Assembly (NCBI RefSeq): GCF_014649715.1
Contig: NZ_BMTO01000017.1
Coordinates: 62,001 to 126,000 of the forward strand
Direction: 5' to 3'
From: Streptomyces lateritius
GTDB taxonomy: Bacteria > Actinomycetota > Actinomycetes > Streptomycetales > Streptomycetaceae
Length of the DNA: 64,000 bases
Positions 1-9,057 of this stretch are shown one piece after another. Each line of letters opens with the position of its first letter. Positions within the stretch are counted from its first letter, which is position 1. Below the pieces are notes generated by a model. The model was not told the origin of the DNA and did not search any database. It saw only the letters and a list, made by a program, of their open reading frames with translations. The position numbers and the translations under genes were made by a program.

Positions 1-1
1 A

Positions 2-310
2 GGGCTGATGATCGGCGTCGAACTGGTGGCCCCTGACACCGACGATCCCGACGCCCTCGCCCCACCGGTCGACCCGGCCCTCGCCGTGACCGTCCAGCGT
101 GAGTGCCTCGACCGCGGCCTCATCGTCGAACTCGGCGGCCGCCACTCGGGAGTCGTCCGGCTCCTGCCGCCGCTCACCCTCAGCGACGAGCAGGCCGAGG
201 CCGTCCTCGACCGGTTCGCCGACGCCCTGGCCGCCGCCGAGCGCGCCCACCGCCCGGGTCCGCCCGCGTACGACGCGCGACTCCGGAACGACACCGGACC
301 GTCCCACTGA
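2..310 (+). CDS. Class III aminotransferase, C-terminal end (partial)
   Basis: Only the last 102 or so codons are present; the gene runs off the left edge. The visible end resembles the C-terminus of PLP-dependent class III (4-aminobutyrate/diaminobutyrate type) aminotransferases: a GLMIGVEL strand, then CLDRGLIVELGG and VVRLLPPLTLSDEQ, where these enzymes place the small-domain strands closing over the cofactor. The PLP lysine lies outside the window. It is followed after 38 bases by an IucA/IucC synthetase. In rhizobactin/schizokinen-type clusters a diaminobutyrate:2-oxoglutarate aminotransferase opens the pathway to 1,3-diaminopropane, so that is the likeliest role. The exact substrate is inferred from neighbours only. 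Confidence 0.75.
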   Translation, partial: GLMIGVELVAPDTDDPDALAPPVDPALAVTVQRECLDRGLIVELGGRHSGVVRLLPPLTLSDEQAEAVLDRFADALAAAERAHRPGPPAYDARLRNDTGPSH

Positions 311-348
311 TTCCGGACCGCACCCGGACACCCCCACAAGGAAGCCCC

Positions 349-2283
349 GTGAACGCCAGCCCCGCCTCCGAAGCGTCCGACACCGGCAGCGCCGCCAGCG
401 GCCCGCTCAGCGTCGAACAGGCCACCGTCCCCCGTCAGCACTCCGGACCGTACGACCGCCGGCCCACGCCGGGGCCCGTGACCGCCCCCCTCACCGCTCC
501 CTCGCCGCCCGCCCGGCCGGCCGCGACCGCCGCGTCGGCCGCGCCCGAGGCGGCCGGGGAGGACCACCTCGACGACCCGGACCCCAGGCGCGCCGCCGAC
601 ACGGCGACCATCGAGAACCTGCTGCGCTGCTGGGTGCGGGAGAAGAACCTGCCCGCCCCCGAGTCCACCACCCTCCGGATCCCCCTCGAAGCCAGTGGCA
701 CCGCCCTCCTCGTTCCGGTCCGTTACTGGTCGCCCACCGGATGGCATCGCTTCGGCGCCCCGGCCCTCGAAGGGCTGCGTGCCTCCGCCCCCACGGTCGA
801 CGCCGTCACCGTCGCCGCCCTGCTCAGCCGCGAGACCGGCCGCCCCGAGGGCACCGAACTCGTCGGCCGCGTCGCCGACTCGGCCCGCCGCACCGCCGAC
901 TTCATCGCCGACCGGCGCCGCCGCCCCGGCCCCGACCCCGACGCGGACCTCTTCCTCACCGCCGAACAGTCCCTCCTGCTCGGCCACCCGCTCCACCCCA
1001 CTCCCAAGAGCCGCGAAGGACTCTCCGACTCCGAGGCCCGGCTCTTCTCACCCGAGCTGTACGGCTCCTTCCCCCTGCACTGGGTGGCCGTCGACCACAC
1101 CGTCCTCGCCTCCGACTCCGCCTGGACCGAACAGGGCCGCCCGGTCACCGCCGCGCAGCTCGCCACCGGACTCGCCCTCGCCGAAGGGCTCGAAGTCCCC
1201 GGGGGAACCGTGCCGGTGCCACTCCACCCCTGGCAGGCCCGCGAACTCCCGCACCGTCCGGGCGTCGCCGCCCTCCTCGACTCCGGTCTCCTCCACGACC
1301 TCGGTCCCCACGGCGCCCCCTGGCACCCCACCTCCTCCGTGCGCACCGTCCACCGGCCCGGCGCCCGGACGATGCTCAAGCTCTCCCTCGGCGTCCGCAT
1401 CACCAACTCGCGCCGCGAGAACCTCCGCAAGGAACTCCACCGCGGCGTCGAGGTCCACCGGCTCCTGCGCACCGGGCTCGTCGACCAGTGGCAGGCCGCC
1501 CACCCCGGCTTCGACATCGTCCGCGACCCCGCCTGGCTCGCGGTCGACACCCCCGACGGCGCGCCCGTACCCGGCCTGGACGTGATGATCCGGCACAACC
1601 CCTTCGCCGCCGGGGACGACGCGGTCTGCATCGCCGCCCTCACCGCTCCGCGCCCCTGGCCCGGCACGACCCGGATGAGCTCCCGCCTCGCCGACATCGT
1701 CACCCGGCTCGCCGCCCGCACCGGCCGCTCCACCACCGCCGTCGCCGCCGAGTGGTTCCTGCGCTACCTCGACCAGGTCGTCCGGCCCGTGCTCTGGCTC
1801 GACGGCACCGCCGGCGTCGCCCTCGAGGCCCACCAGCAGAACACCCTCGTGCTCCTCGACCCCGACGGCTGGCCGGTCGGCGGCCGCTACCGCGACAACC
1901 AGGGCTACTACTTCCGCGAGTCCCGCCGCGACGAGCTGGAGAGTCGCCTCCCTCGCATCGGCACCGCCAGCGACACCTTCGTCTCCGACCAGGTGACCGA
2001 CGAACGCTTCGCCTACTACCTCGGCATCAACAACGTCCTCGGCCTGATCGGCGCCTTCGGCGCCCAACGCCTCGCCGACGAACGCGTCCTGCTCGCCGGC
2101 TTCCGCCAGTTCCTCACCTCCGCCACCGGCCTCGGCTCCCCCCTGCCCCACCGTCTCCTGGAAGCCGCGACCCTGCGCTGCAAGGCCAACCTCCTCACCC
2201 GTCTGCACGGCCTGGACGAACTCGTCGGACCCGTCGACACCCAGTCCGTCTACGTCACCATCACCAACCCCCTCCGTGCCTGA
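349..2283 (+). CDS. IucA/IucC family NIS siderophore synthetase (first copy)
   Basis: Encodes 644 aa from a GTG with an AAGGAAG ribosome site just upstream; the open frame extends further 5' but overlaps the aminotransferase. NIS synthetases use ATP to condense a carboxylate such as citrate with an amine or hydroxylamine. Family marks are EQSLLLGHPLHP followed by KSREG near residues 206-224, VPLHPWQ near 290, MLKLSLGVRITNSRR near 342-356, and LEAHQQNTLV near 492 with DNQGYY shortly after. The first 80 residues are a Pro/Ala-rich extension without family similarity. It lies downstream of an aminotransferase and upstream of an acyltransferase and a second synthetase, with short gaps, so one operon is likely. 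Which of the two enzymes makes the first amide bond cannot be told here. Confidence 0.93.
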   Translation: MNASPASEASDTGSAASGPLSVEQATVPRQHSGPYDRRPTPGPVTAPLTAPSPPARPAATAASAAPEAAGEDHLDDPDPRRAADTATIENLLRCWVREKNLPAPESTTLRIPLEASGTALLVPVRYWSPTGWHRFGAPALEGLRASAPTVDAVTVAALLSRETGRPEGTELVGRVADSARRTADFIADRRRRPGPDPDADLFLTAEQSLLLGHPLHPTPKSREGLSDSEARLFSPELYGSFPLHWVAVDHTVLASDSAWTEQGRPVTAAQLATGLALAEGLEVPGGTVPVPLHPWQARELPHRPGVAALLDSGLLHDLGPHGAPWHPTSSVRTVHRPGARTMLKLSLGVRITNSRRENLRKELHRGVEVHRLLRTGLVDQWQAAHPGFDIVRDPAWLAVDTPDGAPVPGLDVMIRHNPFAAGDDAVCIAALTAPRPWPGTTRMSSRLADIVTRLAARTGRSTTAVAAEWFLRYLDQVVRPVLWLDGTAGVALEAHQQNTLVLLDPDGWPVGGRYRDNQGYYFRESRRDELESRLPRIGTASDTFVSDQVTDERFAYYLGINNVLGLIGAFGAQRLADERVLLAGFRQFLTSATGLGSPLPHRLLEAATLRCKANLLTRLHGLDELVGPVDTQSVYVTITNPLRA

Positions 2284-2323
2284 AAGACCACGCCGACCGC
2301 ACCGCCGAGAGGAGAATGTCTCC

Positions 2324-3058
2324 GTGCCTCCCACCGACGCGAGCGCCGACACCGACGACCTCGCCGACGCCGGAAGCAGCCCCCCGCCCCCGGCCGACAC
2401 CGGTGGTGAGGACACCCTCGACCTGCACCTCTCGGAGGAACTCATCGCCCTGTTCGCGGCGGGCGAGAACACGGCGACCACCGACGGCGACCTCCTCGAT
2501 GCCGTCGCCGCCTGGAGCCCGGCCCCGACCCCGGTCGGATCGTTCCGACTCGTACCCGTGCGGCTCGAACGGGACCTGACGCTCATCAACCGCTGGATGA
2601 ACGACCCGGCCGTGGCCGCCTTCTGGGAACTGGCCGGCCCGGAGACCGTGACCGCCTCCCACATCCGGGCCCAACTCGACGGCGACGGCCGCAGCGTGCC
2701 CTGTCTCGGTGTCCTGGACTCCACCCCCATGAGCTACTTCGAGATCTACCGGGCCGACCTCGACCCGCTCGCCCGCCACTACCCGGCGCGTCCCCACGAC
2801 ACAGGGATCCATCTGCTCCTGGGCAGCGTCGCCGACCGCGGCCGCGGAATCGGAACCACCCTCCTGCGAGCCGTCGCCGACCTCGTCCTCGACCACCGCC
2901 CCCGGTGCACCCGCGTCGTCGCCGAACCAGACCTGCGCAACACCCCCTCCGTCTCCGCCTTCCTGAGCGCCGGCTTCCGCTTCTCCGCGGAAGTCGACCT
3001 CCCCGACAAGCGAGCCGCCCTCATGGTCCGTGACCGCACCCTTCGGCACGTCCTGTGA
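2324..3058 (+). CDS. GNAT acyltransferase of the siderophore operon (IucB/RhbD-like)
   Basis: Encodes 244 aa. GTG 2324 is preferred because AGGAG sits 9 bases upstream. The first 75 residues are acidic and low complexity; the GNAT fold follows. Diagnostic pieces are RWMNDPAVAAFWEL, FEIYRADLDPLARHYPA and the acetyl-CoA loop around DRGRGIGTTLL, all features of the IucB/RhbD type that acetylates N-hydroxylated diamines to make hydroxamates. In a schizokinen-like route it would act on N-hydroxy-1,3-diaminopropane. The hydroxylase and decarboxylase that such a route needs are not in the window and would have to lie to the left. Function is strong at family level; the acyl group and acceptor are inferred. 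Confidence 0.88.
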   Translation: MPPTDASADTDDLADAGSSPPPPADTGGEDTLDLHLSEELIALFAAGENTATTDGDLLDAVAAWSPAPTPVGSFRLVPVRLERDLTLINRWMNDPAVAAFWELAGPETVTASHIRAQLDGDGRSVPCLGVLDSTPMSYFEIYRADLDPLARHYPARPHDTGIHLLLGSVADRGRGIGTTLLRAVADLVLDHRPRCTRVVAEPDLRNTPSVSAFLSAGFRFSAEVDLPDKRAALMVRDRTLRHVL

Positions 3059-3119
3059 ACGCCCCTTCGACTTACATACACCGCCCGACCCACAGCGGTT
3101 CCCACCCCGAGGAGTCCCC

Positions 3120-4922
3120 GTGCCGTCGTCCCCTGCCACCCACGACTCCGCACTGTTCTCACCTCCCGAGCTGAACCCGGCCGCCTGGACCCGCGCGTCC
3201 GCCCGCCTGCTCGCCAAAACCGTCGGCGAGTTCGCGTACGAGGAGATCGTCGAGCCCGTCCCCGCCGACGACCGTGACCACGCCGGCCGCCCCGACCGCT
3301 ACGAGCTGCGCCTCGACGACGGCTCGGTGCTGCACTTCGCCGCCCGGCGCGGTGCCTACGGAAGCTGGCGCGTCGCCGCTGACTCGATCACTCTCGACGG
3401 GCAGCCGCTGACCGACCCTCTCGACTTCCTCGTCCGGGCCCGGCGTCTCCTCGGCCTCGACGGCGCCACCCTCGGCCATCTGATCCGCGAGCTCACCACC
3501 ACCCTCGCCGCGGACGCACGGCTCGATCAGACGGCCCTGACCGCCGACCGCCTCGCCGATCTCGGATACGCCGAGCTGGAAGGCCACCAGACCGGCCACC
3601 CGTGGCTCGTCCTCAACAAGGGCCGGATCGGCTTCTCCGCCGGCGACGCCGCACGGTGGGCCCCCGAGGCCCGCAGCGCCTCCCGCCTGCCCTGGATCGC
3701 GGTCAGCACCGACCTCGCCTCCTATCGAGGAGTCCCCGGTCTCGACACCCCCGACCGGCTCTACGCACGCGAGCTGGACGCCGAGGCCCTGGACGCCTTC
3801 CACGCCGTGCTCCGAGCCCGAGGCCTTGACCCCGCGACGTACCTCCTCCTGCCCGTCCACCCCTGGCAGTGGGACGAGATCCTCCTCCCGCTCTACGCTC
3901 CGGCGATCGCCGCCGGGGCCGTCGTGCCGCTCCCCGCCGACGGTGACCTCCGGCTGCCGCAGCAGTCCATCCGCACGTTCCTCAACACGAGCAGGCCCGA
4001 CCGGCACACGGTCAAGCTGCCGCTCTCCGTCCTCAACACCCTCGTCTGGCGGGGCCTCCCCACCGAACGGACCCTTGCCGCCCCCGCCGTCACCTCCTGG
4101 GTCCACGGGCTGTGCGACGCCGATCCGTTCCTGCGCGACGAGTGCGGGGTGATCCTGCTCGGCGAGGTCGCCTCCGTCACCGTCGAGCATCCTCTCTACG
4201 ACCGGTTGCCCGAGGTTCCCTACCAGTACAAGGAGCTTCTCGGCGCGATCTGGCGGGAACCGCTCAGGCTGCCGCCGGGCGAGCGGGCCCGCACCCTCGC
4301 CTCCCTGCTCCACACCGATCCGGACGGCCGGGCCTTCGTCGCCGAGCTGGTCGAGCGCTCCGGCCTCGCCCCCGCTGTCTGGCTCCAGCGCCTCTTCGCC
4401 GCGCTCCTGCCCCCGCTGCTGCACTTCCTCTACCAGTACGGCACCGTGTTCTCCCCGCACGGCGAGAACGCCATCGTCGTCTACGACGAGCAGGACGTCC
4501 CGGTACGCCTGGCGATCAAGGACTTCGTCGACGACGTGAACATCAGCGCGCGCCCGCTGCCCGAGCACGACGCGATGCCGGACGACGTGCGGGCCGTCCT
4601 TCTGACGGAGGAACCCGACTTCCTGACCCAGTTCATCCATTCAGGGCTCTTCGTCGGCGTCTTCCGCTATCTGGCACCGCTCTGCGAGGAACAACTGGCG
4701 GTGCCGGAGGCCGACTTCTGGCGGCTCGTGCGCGCCGAGATCCTGGGCCACCAGGCGCGCTTCCCCGAGCTGAAGGAACGGTTCGAGCTCTTCGATCTGC
4801 TCACCCCGCGTATCGAGCGGCTCTGCCTCAACCGCAACCGTCTGCACCTGGACGGCTACCGTGACCGCCCCGAGCGGCCGCACGCCGCCGTCCACGGGAC
4901 GGTCCCGAATCCGCTCGCGTGA
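3120..4922 (+). CDS. IucA/IucC family NIS siderophore synthetase (second copy)
   Basis: Encodes 600 aa from GTG 3120 behind a GAGGAG site. Motifs in order: ELEGHQTGHPW with a following NKGRIGF (residues 152-170), LPVHPWQWD near 245, QQSIRTFLNTSRP and HTVKLPLSVLNT near 280-305, HGENAIVVYDE near 447, and IKDFVDDVNIS near 465. These form the ATP and substrate pockets of NIS synthetases; the layout is closest to the IucC/RhbF/DesD-type enzymes that finish or cyclise the siderophore. It shares only motif-level similarity with the upstream copy, which suggests two successive condensations rather than a recent duplication. Last gene of the operon; no obvious terminator before dinG 38 bases downstream. 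Confidence 0.93.
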   Translation: MPSSPATHDSALFSPPELNPAAWTRASARLLAKTVGEFAYEEIVEPVPADDRDHAGRPDRYELRLDDGSVLHFAARRGAYGSWRVAADSITLDGQPLTDPLDFLVRARRLLGLDGATLGHLIRELTTTLAADARLDQTALTADRLADLGYAELEGHQTGHPWLVLNKGRIGFSAGDAARWAPEARSASRLPWIAVSTDLASYRGVPGLDTPDRLYARELDAEALDAFHAVLRARGLDPATYLLLPVHPWQWDEILLPLYAPAIAAGAVVPLPADGDLRLPQQSIRTFLNTSRPDRHTVKLPLSVLNTLVWRGLPTERTLAAPAVTSWVHGLCDADPFLRDECGVILLGEVASVTVEHPLYDRLPEVPYQYKELLGAIWREPLRLPPGERARTLASLLHTDPDGRAFVAELVERSGLAPAVWLQRLFAALLPPLLHFLYQYGTVFSPHGENAIVVYDEQDVPVRLAIKDFVDDVNISARPLPEHDAMPDDVRAVLLTEEPDFLTQFIHSGLFVGVFRYLAPLCEEQLAVPEADFWRLVRAEILGHQARFPELKERFELFDLLTPRIERLCLNRNRLHLDGYRDRPERPHAAVHGTVPNPLA

Positions 4923-4944
4923 TCCGACTGTCGGTGCCGCGCCG

Positions 4945-4960
4945 TAGGCTGGACGCGCTA
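4945..4960 (+). promoter_or_regulatory. Putative -10 element of dinG, near-leaderless
   Basis: TAGGCT at 4945-4950 lies 9 bases before the dinG ATG and there is no convincing ribosome site. A start a few bases before the ATG would give an almost leaderless mRNA. No good -35 hexamer is seen. The same arrangement recurs at several other genes in this window. Confidence 0.45.
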
Positions 4961-6933
4961 TGACGAAGCCATCCCTCCCCGACCTCCTCCACGCCGCCGT
5001 CTCCGCCGTCGGCGGTGTGGAGCGGCCCGGCCAGGTCACCATGGCCGAGGCAGTTGCCGAGGCCATCGACGACAGCTCCCACCTCCTCGTCCAGGCCGGC
5101 ACCGGTACCGGAAAGTCCCTCGGCTACCTGGTGCCGGCGCTGGCGCACGGCGAGCGCGTGGTGGTGGCCACGGCCACCCTGGCACTCCAGCGCCAGCTGG
5201 TCGAGCGCGACCTTCCGCGCACGGTCGAGGCACTTCACCCGCAGCTGCGGCGCCGCCCGGAGTTCGCCATGCTCAAGGGGCGGTCGAACTACCTCTGCCT
5301 CCACCGCCTCCACGAAGGCGTTCCCCAGGACGAGGAGGACGGCCTCTTCGACCCCTTCGAGGCCGCGGCTCCCACGAGCAAGCTGGGCCAGGACCTGCTC
5401 CGGCTGCGGGACTGGTCCGACGAGACGGAGACCGGTGACCGGGACAACCTGACGCCGGGCGTCTCCGACCGGGCCTGGGCGCAGGTGTCGGTCTCCTCCC
5501 GCGAGTGCCTGGGAGCGAGCAAATGCGCGTACGGGGCGGAGTGTTTCGCCGAGGCGGCCCGGGAGCGGGCGAAGCTCGCCGATGTCGTCGTCACCAACCA
5601 CGCGCTGCTCGCCATCGACGCGATCGAGGGCGCCCCCGTCCTCCCGCAGCATGAGGTGCTGATCGTCGACGAGGCCCACGAGCTGGTCTCCCGCGTGACC
5701 GGCGTGGCCACCGGTGAGCTCACCCCCGGCCAGGTCAACCGGGCGGTCCGCCGGGCCGCGAAGCTGGTCGACGAGAAGACCGCCGACCAGCTCCAGACCG
5801 CCGCCGAGGGCTTCGAGCGGGTGATGGAGCTGGCTCTGCCGGGCCGCCTGGAGGAGATCCCGGAGGACCTGGGCTACGCCCTGACGGCGCTGCGCGACGC
5901 CGCCCGCGCGGTGATCACGGCGCTCGGCTCCACCCGGGACAAGTCCGTCCAGGACGAGGACGCGGTCCGCAAGCAGGCCATGGCGTCGGTCGAGACCGTT
6001 CACGGCGTCGCGGAGCGGATCACCCAGGGCTCCGAGTACGACGTCGTCTGGTACGAACGTCACGACCGGTTCGGCGCCTCCCTGCGGGTGGCACCGCTGT
6101 CGGTCTCCGGGCTGCTGCGGGAGAAGCTCTTCGCGGACCGGTCCGTGGTCCTCACCTCTGCGACCCTGAAGCTCGGCGGCGACTTCAACGGGGTCGGCGC
6201 GTCGCTCGGGCTCGCCCCGGAGGGGACACAGGGCGACGACGTCCCGGTGTGGAAGGGCATCGACGTCGGCTCGCCGTTCGACTACCCCAAGCAGGGCATT
6301 CTCTATGTCGCCAAGCACCTGGCCAGGCCCGCACGCGACGGCGACCGCGCCGACATGCTCGACGAGCTGACCGAGCTGATGCAGGCGGCGGGCGGCCGCA
6401 CCCTCGGTCTGTTCTCCTCGATGCGCGCCGCCCAGCTCGCGGCGGAGGAGCTGCGCTCCCGCATCCCCGAGTTCCCGATCCTGCTCCAGGGCGAGGACAC
6501 ACTCGGCGAGCTGATCAAGACGTTCTCGGCCGAGCCGCAGACCTGCCTGTTCGGGACGCTCTCGTTGTGGCAGGGGGTGGATGTCCCGGGCGCCAGCTGT
6601 CAGCTGGTGGTGATGGACAAGATCCCCTTCCCGCGCCCGGACGACCCGCTGATGAGCGCGCGCCAGAAGGCGGTCGAGGAGGCCGGCGGCAACGGCTTCA
6701 TGGCGGTGGCGGCGACGCACGCGGCCCTGCTGATGGCCCAGGGGGCGGGACGACTCGTCCGTGCCTCCGGAGACCGTGGGGTCGTCGCCGTACTCGACCC
6801 GCGGCTCGCCACAGCCCGGTACGGCGGCTACTTGAAGTCGTCACTCCCCGACTTCTGGTACACCACGGACCGTAACCAGGTGCGCAAGTCACTGGCGGCG
6901 ATCGATGCCGCCTCGAAGGCCGCAGGGGTCTGA
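4960..6933 (+). CDS. dinG: DinG/XPD-family iron-sulphur DNA helicase
   Basis: Encodes 657 aa. Superfamily 2 helicase motifs are complete: Walker A AGTGTGKS near residue 46, DEAH near 237, VVLTSATL, LWQGVDVPGASCQLVVMDK, and the arginine-finger block QGAGRLVR. Between motifs I and II are four spaced cysteines (one near residue 113 and three in CLGASKCAYGAEC near 182-194), the expected ligands of the 4Fe-4S cluster that these 5'-to-3' helicases need for unwinding. DinG enzymes act on forks, D-loops and R-loops during damage repair. It converges on lexA, the SOS repressor, across a strong shared terminator. I see no LexA box upstream. No acidic exonuclease domain is fused to it. Confidence 0.92.
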   Translation: MTKPSLPDLLHAAVSAVGGVERPGQVTMAEAVAEAIDDSSHLLVQAGTGTGKSLGYLVPALAHGERVVVATATLALQRQLVERDLPRTVEALHPQLRRRPEFAMLKGRSNYLCLHRLHEGVPQDEEDGLFDPFEAAAPTSKLGQDLLRLRDWSDETETGDRDNLTPGVSDRAWAQVSVSSRECLGASKCAYGAECFAEAARERAKLADVVVTNHALLAIDAIEGAPVLPQHEVLIVDEAHELVSRVTGVATGELTPGQVNRAVRRAAKLVDEKTADQLQTAAEGFERVMELALPGRLEEIPEDLGYALTALRDAARAVITALGSTRDKSVQDEDAVRKQAMASVETVHGVAERITQGSEYDVVWYERHDRFGASLRVAPLSVSGLLREKLFADRSVVLTSATLKLGGDFNGVGASLGLAPEGTQGDDVPVWKGIDVGSPFDYPKQGILYVAKHLARPARDGDRADMLDELTELMQAAGGRTLGLFSSMRAAQLAAEELRSRIPEFPILLQGEDTLGELIKTFSAEPQTCLFGTLSLWQGVDVPGASCQLVVMDKIPFPRPDDPLMSARQKAVEEAGGNGFMAVAATHAALLMAQGAGRLVRASGDRGVVAVLDPRLATARYGGYLKSSLPDFWYTTDRNQVRKSLAAIDAASKAAGV

Positions 6934-6994
6934 GGAGGGGGCTTCCGCTCCCAGAAGGCTCTGGGAGAGGGCCCCTCGAAGGGGGCCGGAAACG

Positions 6995-7031
6995 CCTCAG
7001 GGCCCCTGCCGTACGGGCAGGGGCCCTGAGG
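6995..7031. terminator. Bidirectional terminator between dinG and lexA
   Basis: A perfect 16-bp GC-rich stem (6995-7010 with 7016-7031) closes a 5-base loop. No U-tract follows, as is common in actinomycetes. It separates two convergent genes and can serve both. Confidence 0.85.
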
Positions 7032-7108
7032 GGCCACGGGAGGACGGAGCAGGGCCCCGGGACCGGCGCAGTGGATCCCGAGGCCCGGTCAGAACGGGCG
7101 AGATGGTG

Positions 7109-7900
7109 TCACACTCGCCGCAGTACGGCGACCACCTTGCCGAGGATGGTGGCCTCGTCGCCGGGGATCGGCTGGTACGCCGCGTTGTGCGGCAGCAGCC
7201 AGACGTGACCGTCCTCGCGCTTGAAGCGCTTGACCGTGGCCTCGCCGTCGAGCATGGCCGCCACGATGTCGCCGTTCTCCGCGACCGGCTGGCGGCGCAC
7301 GGTCACCCAGTCGCCGTCACAGATGGCGGCCTCGATCATCGAGTCTCCGACGACCTTGAGCACGAACAGCTCGCCGTCGCCGACCAGCTGCCGAGGCAGC
7401 GGGAAGACGTCCTCGACCGACTCCTCGGCGAGGATCGGGCCACCGGCGGCGATCCGGCCGACCAGCGGAACGTATGAGGCGGCGGGCTTGCCGGAGGTGT
7501 CCGTCGGCTGGGTGCTGGGCTGGTCCGAGCCGCGCACCTCGTATGCACGCGGCCGGTGCGGGTCGCGGCGGAGGAAGCCCTTGCGCTCCAGGGCCATCAG
7601 CTGGTGAGCGACCGAGGAGGTGCTGGACAGGCCCACCGCCTGACCGATCTCACGCATCGACGGCGGGTAGCCGCGGCGCTGGACCGAGTCGCGGATGACC
7701 TCGATGACCCTCCGCTGGCGATCCGTGAGGCCGGAGCTGTCGGCCCTGATGCCTGGAGGTCGTCCGGGCAAGGAGCGCGCGGGCCGGCCTGGCTCGCCGT
7801 CCCCGTTCATGACTGCGTCGTTCATGGCATGCACCGGCTCGAGTCGGCCCTGGGAGCGGTCCTGGGCAGTGATGGTGGCACTGTCTGCGGTGGTGGTCAC
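7109..7900 (-). CDS. lexA: LexA, SOS-response repressor and self-cleaving protease
   Basis: Encodes 263 aa from GTG 7900 (GAGAGGGG upstream); the frame stays open further but the extra part shows no family similarity. The winged helix-turn-helix spans about residues 57-125 ([17 protein letters not shown]). The Ala-Gly cleavage bond is A152-G153 in RIAAGGPI, and the Ser/Lys dyad is S187 in GDSMIE and K224 in GEATVKRF. RecA-ssDNA filaments trigger self-cleavage and derepression of repair genes. The first 50 residues are an actinomycete-type extension. A LexA-type box lies 66 bases upstream of the start, consistent with autoregulation. Confidence 0.96.
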   Translation of the reverse strand: MTTTADSATITAQDRSQGRLEPVHAMNDAVMNGDGEPGRPARSLPGRPPGIRADSSGLTDRQRRVIEVIRDSVQRRGYPPSMREIGQAVGLSSTSSVAHQLMALERKGFLRRDPHRPRAYEVRGSDQPSTQPTDTSGKPAASYVPLVGRIAAGGPILAEESVEDVFPLPRQLVGDGELFVLKVVGDSMIEAAICDGDWVTVRRQPVAENGDIVAAMLDGEATVKRFKREDGHVWLLPHNAAYQPIPGDEATILGKVVAVLRRV

Positions 7901-7965
7901 GTCGGCGGCCCCTCTCGAATGGTCTCCCTGGCTGGCACAACGGTAGTGGCTTTCGAAAGGTTGCG

Positions 7966-7981
7966 CCAAACACACGTTCGA
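7966..7981. promoter_or_regulatory. LexA (SOS) box upstream of lexA
   Basis: The 16-mer CCAAACACACGTTCGA matches the actinobacterial LexA consensus TCGAAC-N4-GTTCGA at 10 of 12 specified positions; the right half is perfect. Its place in the lexA promoter region supports autoregulation. Confidence 0.75.
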
Positions 7982-8223
7982 GTGAAAAATCGCAGATTGC
8001 CTTACGTGGTTCCGCAGGTAGGTGTATGCGTACGCCCGGCCACGGTGGCGAATTCGGTCATTACGGTAGCGTTCGCCGTCGACGCGGACGGCACCGGGGT
8101 CGCCCCACCAGTGTGGCATCCGAGGGGCCCGAATCGGCGGCGCCGCGCGCTTCCCGTACCCTCGTCGCCGACCGTCGGCATCCCGGGCCCACGACACGCG
8201 CGAAGTGCCGTAAAAGCCGTCCA

Positions 8224-8270
8224 ACCCCAGATCTAGTGGTTGGATTGCATCAGCCACCTAGAGGTTGTGG
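8224..8270 (+). promoter_or_regulatory. Tandem NrdR boxes upstream of nrdRJ
   Basis: Two 16-bp boxes start at 8224 and 8255, exactly 31 bp (about three helical turns) apart. Both fit the NrdR consensus acaCwAtATmTwGwGt, the first (ACCCCAGATCTAGTGG) better than the second (CACCTAGAGGTTGTGG). Tandem boxes at such spacing are the usual NrdR operator, so the operon should be repressed by its own first product. Confidence 0.8.
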
Positions 8271-8380
8271 TCCCCGGTCTGTCGGGGGTGCGAGCATCGC
8301 CTATGCTGGTGGTCGCTTCGAGGGGCCTTGACGGGCCCCGGTGAGGCTATTCAGTCGTGCCATGAGGGAGGGTCGGAGCC

Positions 8381-8893
8381 ATGCATTGCCCCTTCTGCAG
8401 GCACCCCGACAGCCGTGTCGTCGACAGTCGCACCACCGACGACGGGACGTCGATCCGACGCCGCCGCCAGTGCCCCGACTGCTCCCGTCGCTTCACGACG
8501 GTGGAGACCGCGTCGCTGATGGTGATCAAGCGGTCCGGAGTGACCGAACCCTTCAGTCGCACCAAGGTCATCTCCGGCGTGCGCAAGGCGTGCCAGGGGC
8601 GGCCCGTGACCGAGGACGCCCTCGCCAAGCTCGGCCAGCGGGTCGAGGAGGCGGTGCGCGCCACCGGGAGCGCCGAGCTGACCACCCACGACGTGGGGCT
8701 GGCCATCCTCGGCCCGTTGCAGGAGCTCGATCTCGTGGCGTACCTGCGCTTCGCATCCGTTTACAAGGCTTTCGACAGCCTCGACGACTTCGAGGCCGCC
8801 GTCGCGGAACTCCGTGAGCAGCGGCCTCTCGCAGAGGAACGCGGGACCGGAGCGACCCCAGAGGTCCCCGTTCCCGCCACCGCCGCCGACTGA
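8381..8893 (+). CDS. nrdR: NrdR, repressor of ribonucleotide reductase genes
   Basis: Encodes 170 aa, near the family's usual 150-175. The N-terminal zinc ribbon shows [15 protein letters not shown] and [10 protein letters not shown], giving four cysteine ligands. The ATP-cone follows ([24 protein letters not shown]), which senses ATP/dATP to set DNA binding. A GGGAGGG stretch upstream is the likely ribosome site. The gene precedes nrdJ on the same strand with a 164-base gap and no strong terminator, so co-transcription is likely, and NrdR boxes stand in front. Confidence 0.96.
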   Translation: MHCPFCRHPDSRVVDSRTTDDGTSIRRRRQCPDCSRRFTTVETASLMVIKRSGVTEPFSRTKVISGVRKACQGRPVTEDALAKLGQRVEEAVRATGSAELTTHDVGLAILGPLQELDLVAYLRFASVYKAFDSLDDFEAAVAELREQRPLAEERGTGATPEVPVPATAAD

Positions 8894-9057
8894 CCGGCGG
8901 ACCGGGCCAGGGCGAGAGCCCGGCCGGGACCGGTCGTGAGCGGCCGAAAAGACGTGTCGCGAGTGCCATCGACGGTGCTCGCGGCAGCAGACAAGAAGAC
9001 GGTGCCCCGGGATTTTCTGGGCACTTCAGGGTGTTTTGCCCGTATATGGGAGGCGGC

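Larger units (their letters stand above)
7901..8380. promoter_or_regulatory. 480-bp divergent lexA/nrdR control region
   Basis: No gene is supported here. The left part holds the LexA box and the lexA leader; the right part holds two tandem NrdR-type boxes and a TATGCT -10-like hexamer at 8301-8306, leaving an nrdR leader of roughly 70 bases. I saw no cobalamin riboswitch, although the reductase encoded downstream is B12-dependent. Confidence 0.6.

Noticed and set aside
99-2579. 826-aa plus-strand frame overlapping the siderophore genes
   Set aside because: Arg/Pro-rich out-of-frame translation; the true frame carries the IucA/IucC motifs.
7901-8380. Possible cobalamin riboswitch before nrdRJ
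   Set aside because: I could not find the conserved B12-box sequence; NrdR boxes explain the conserved stretch better.
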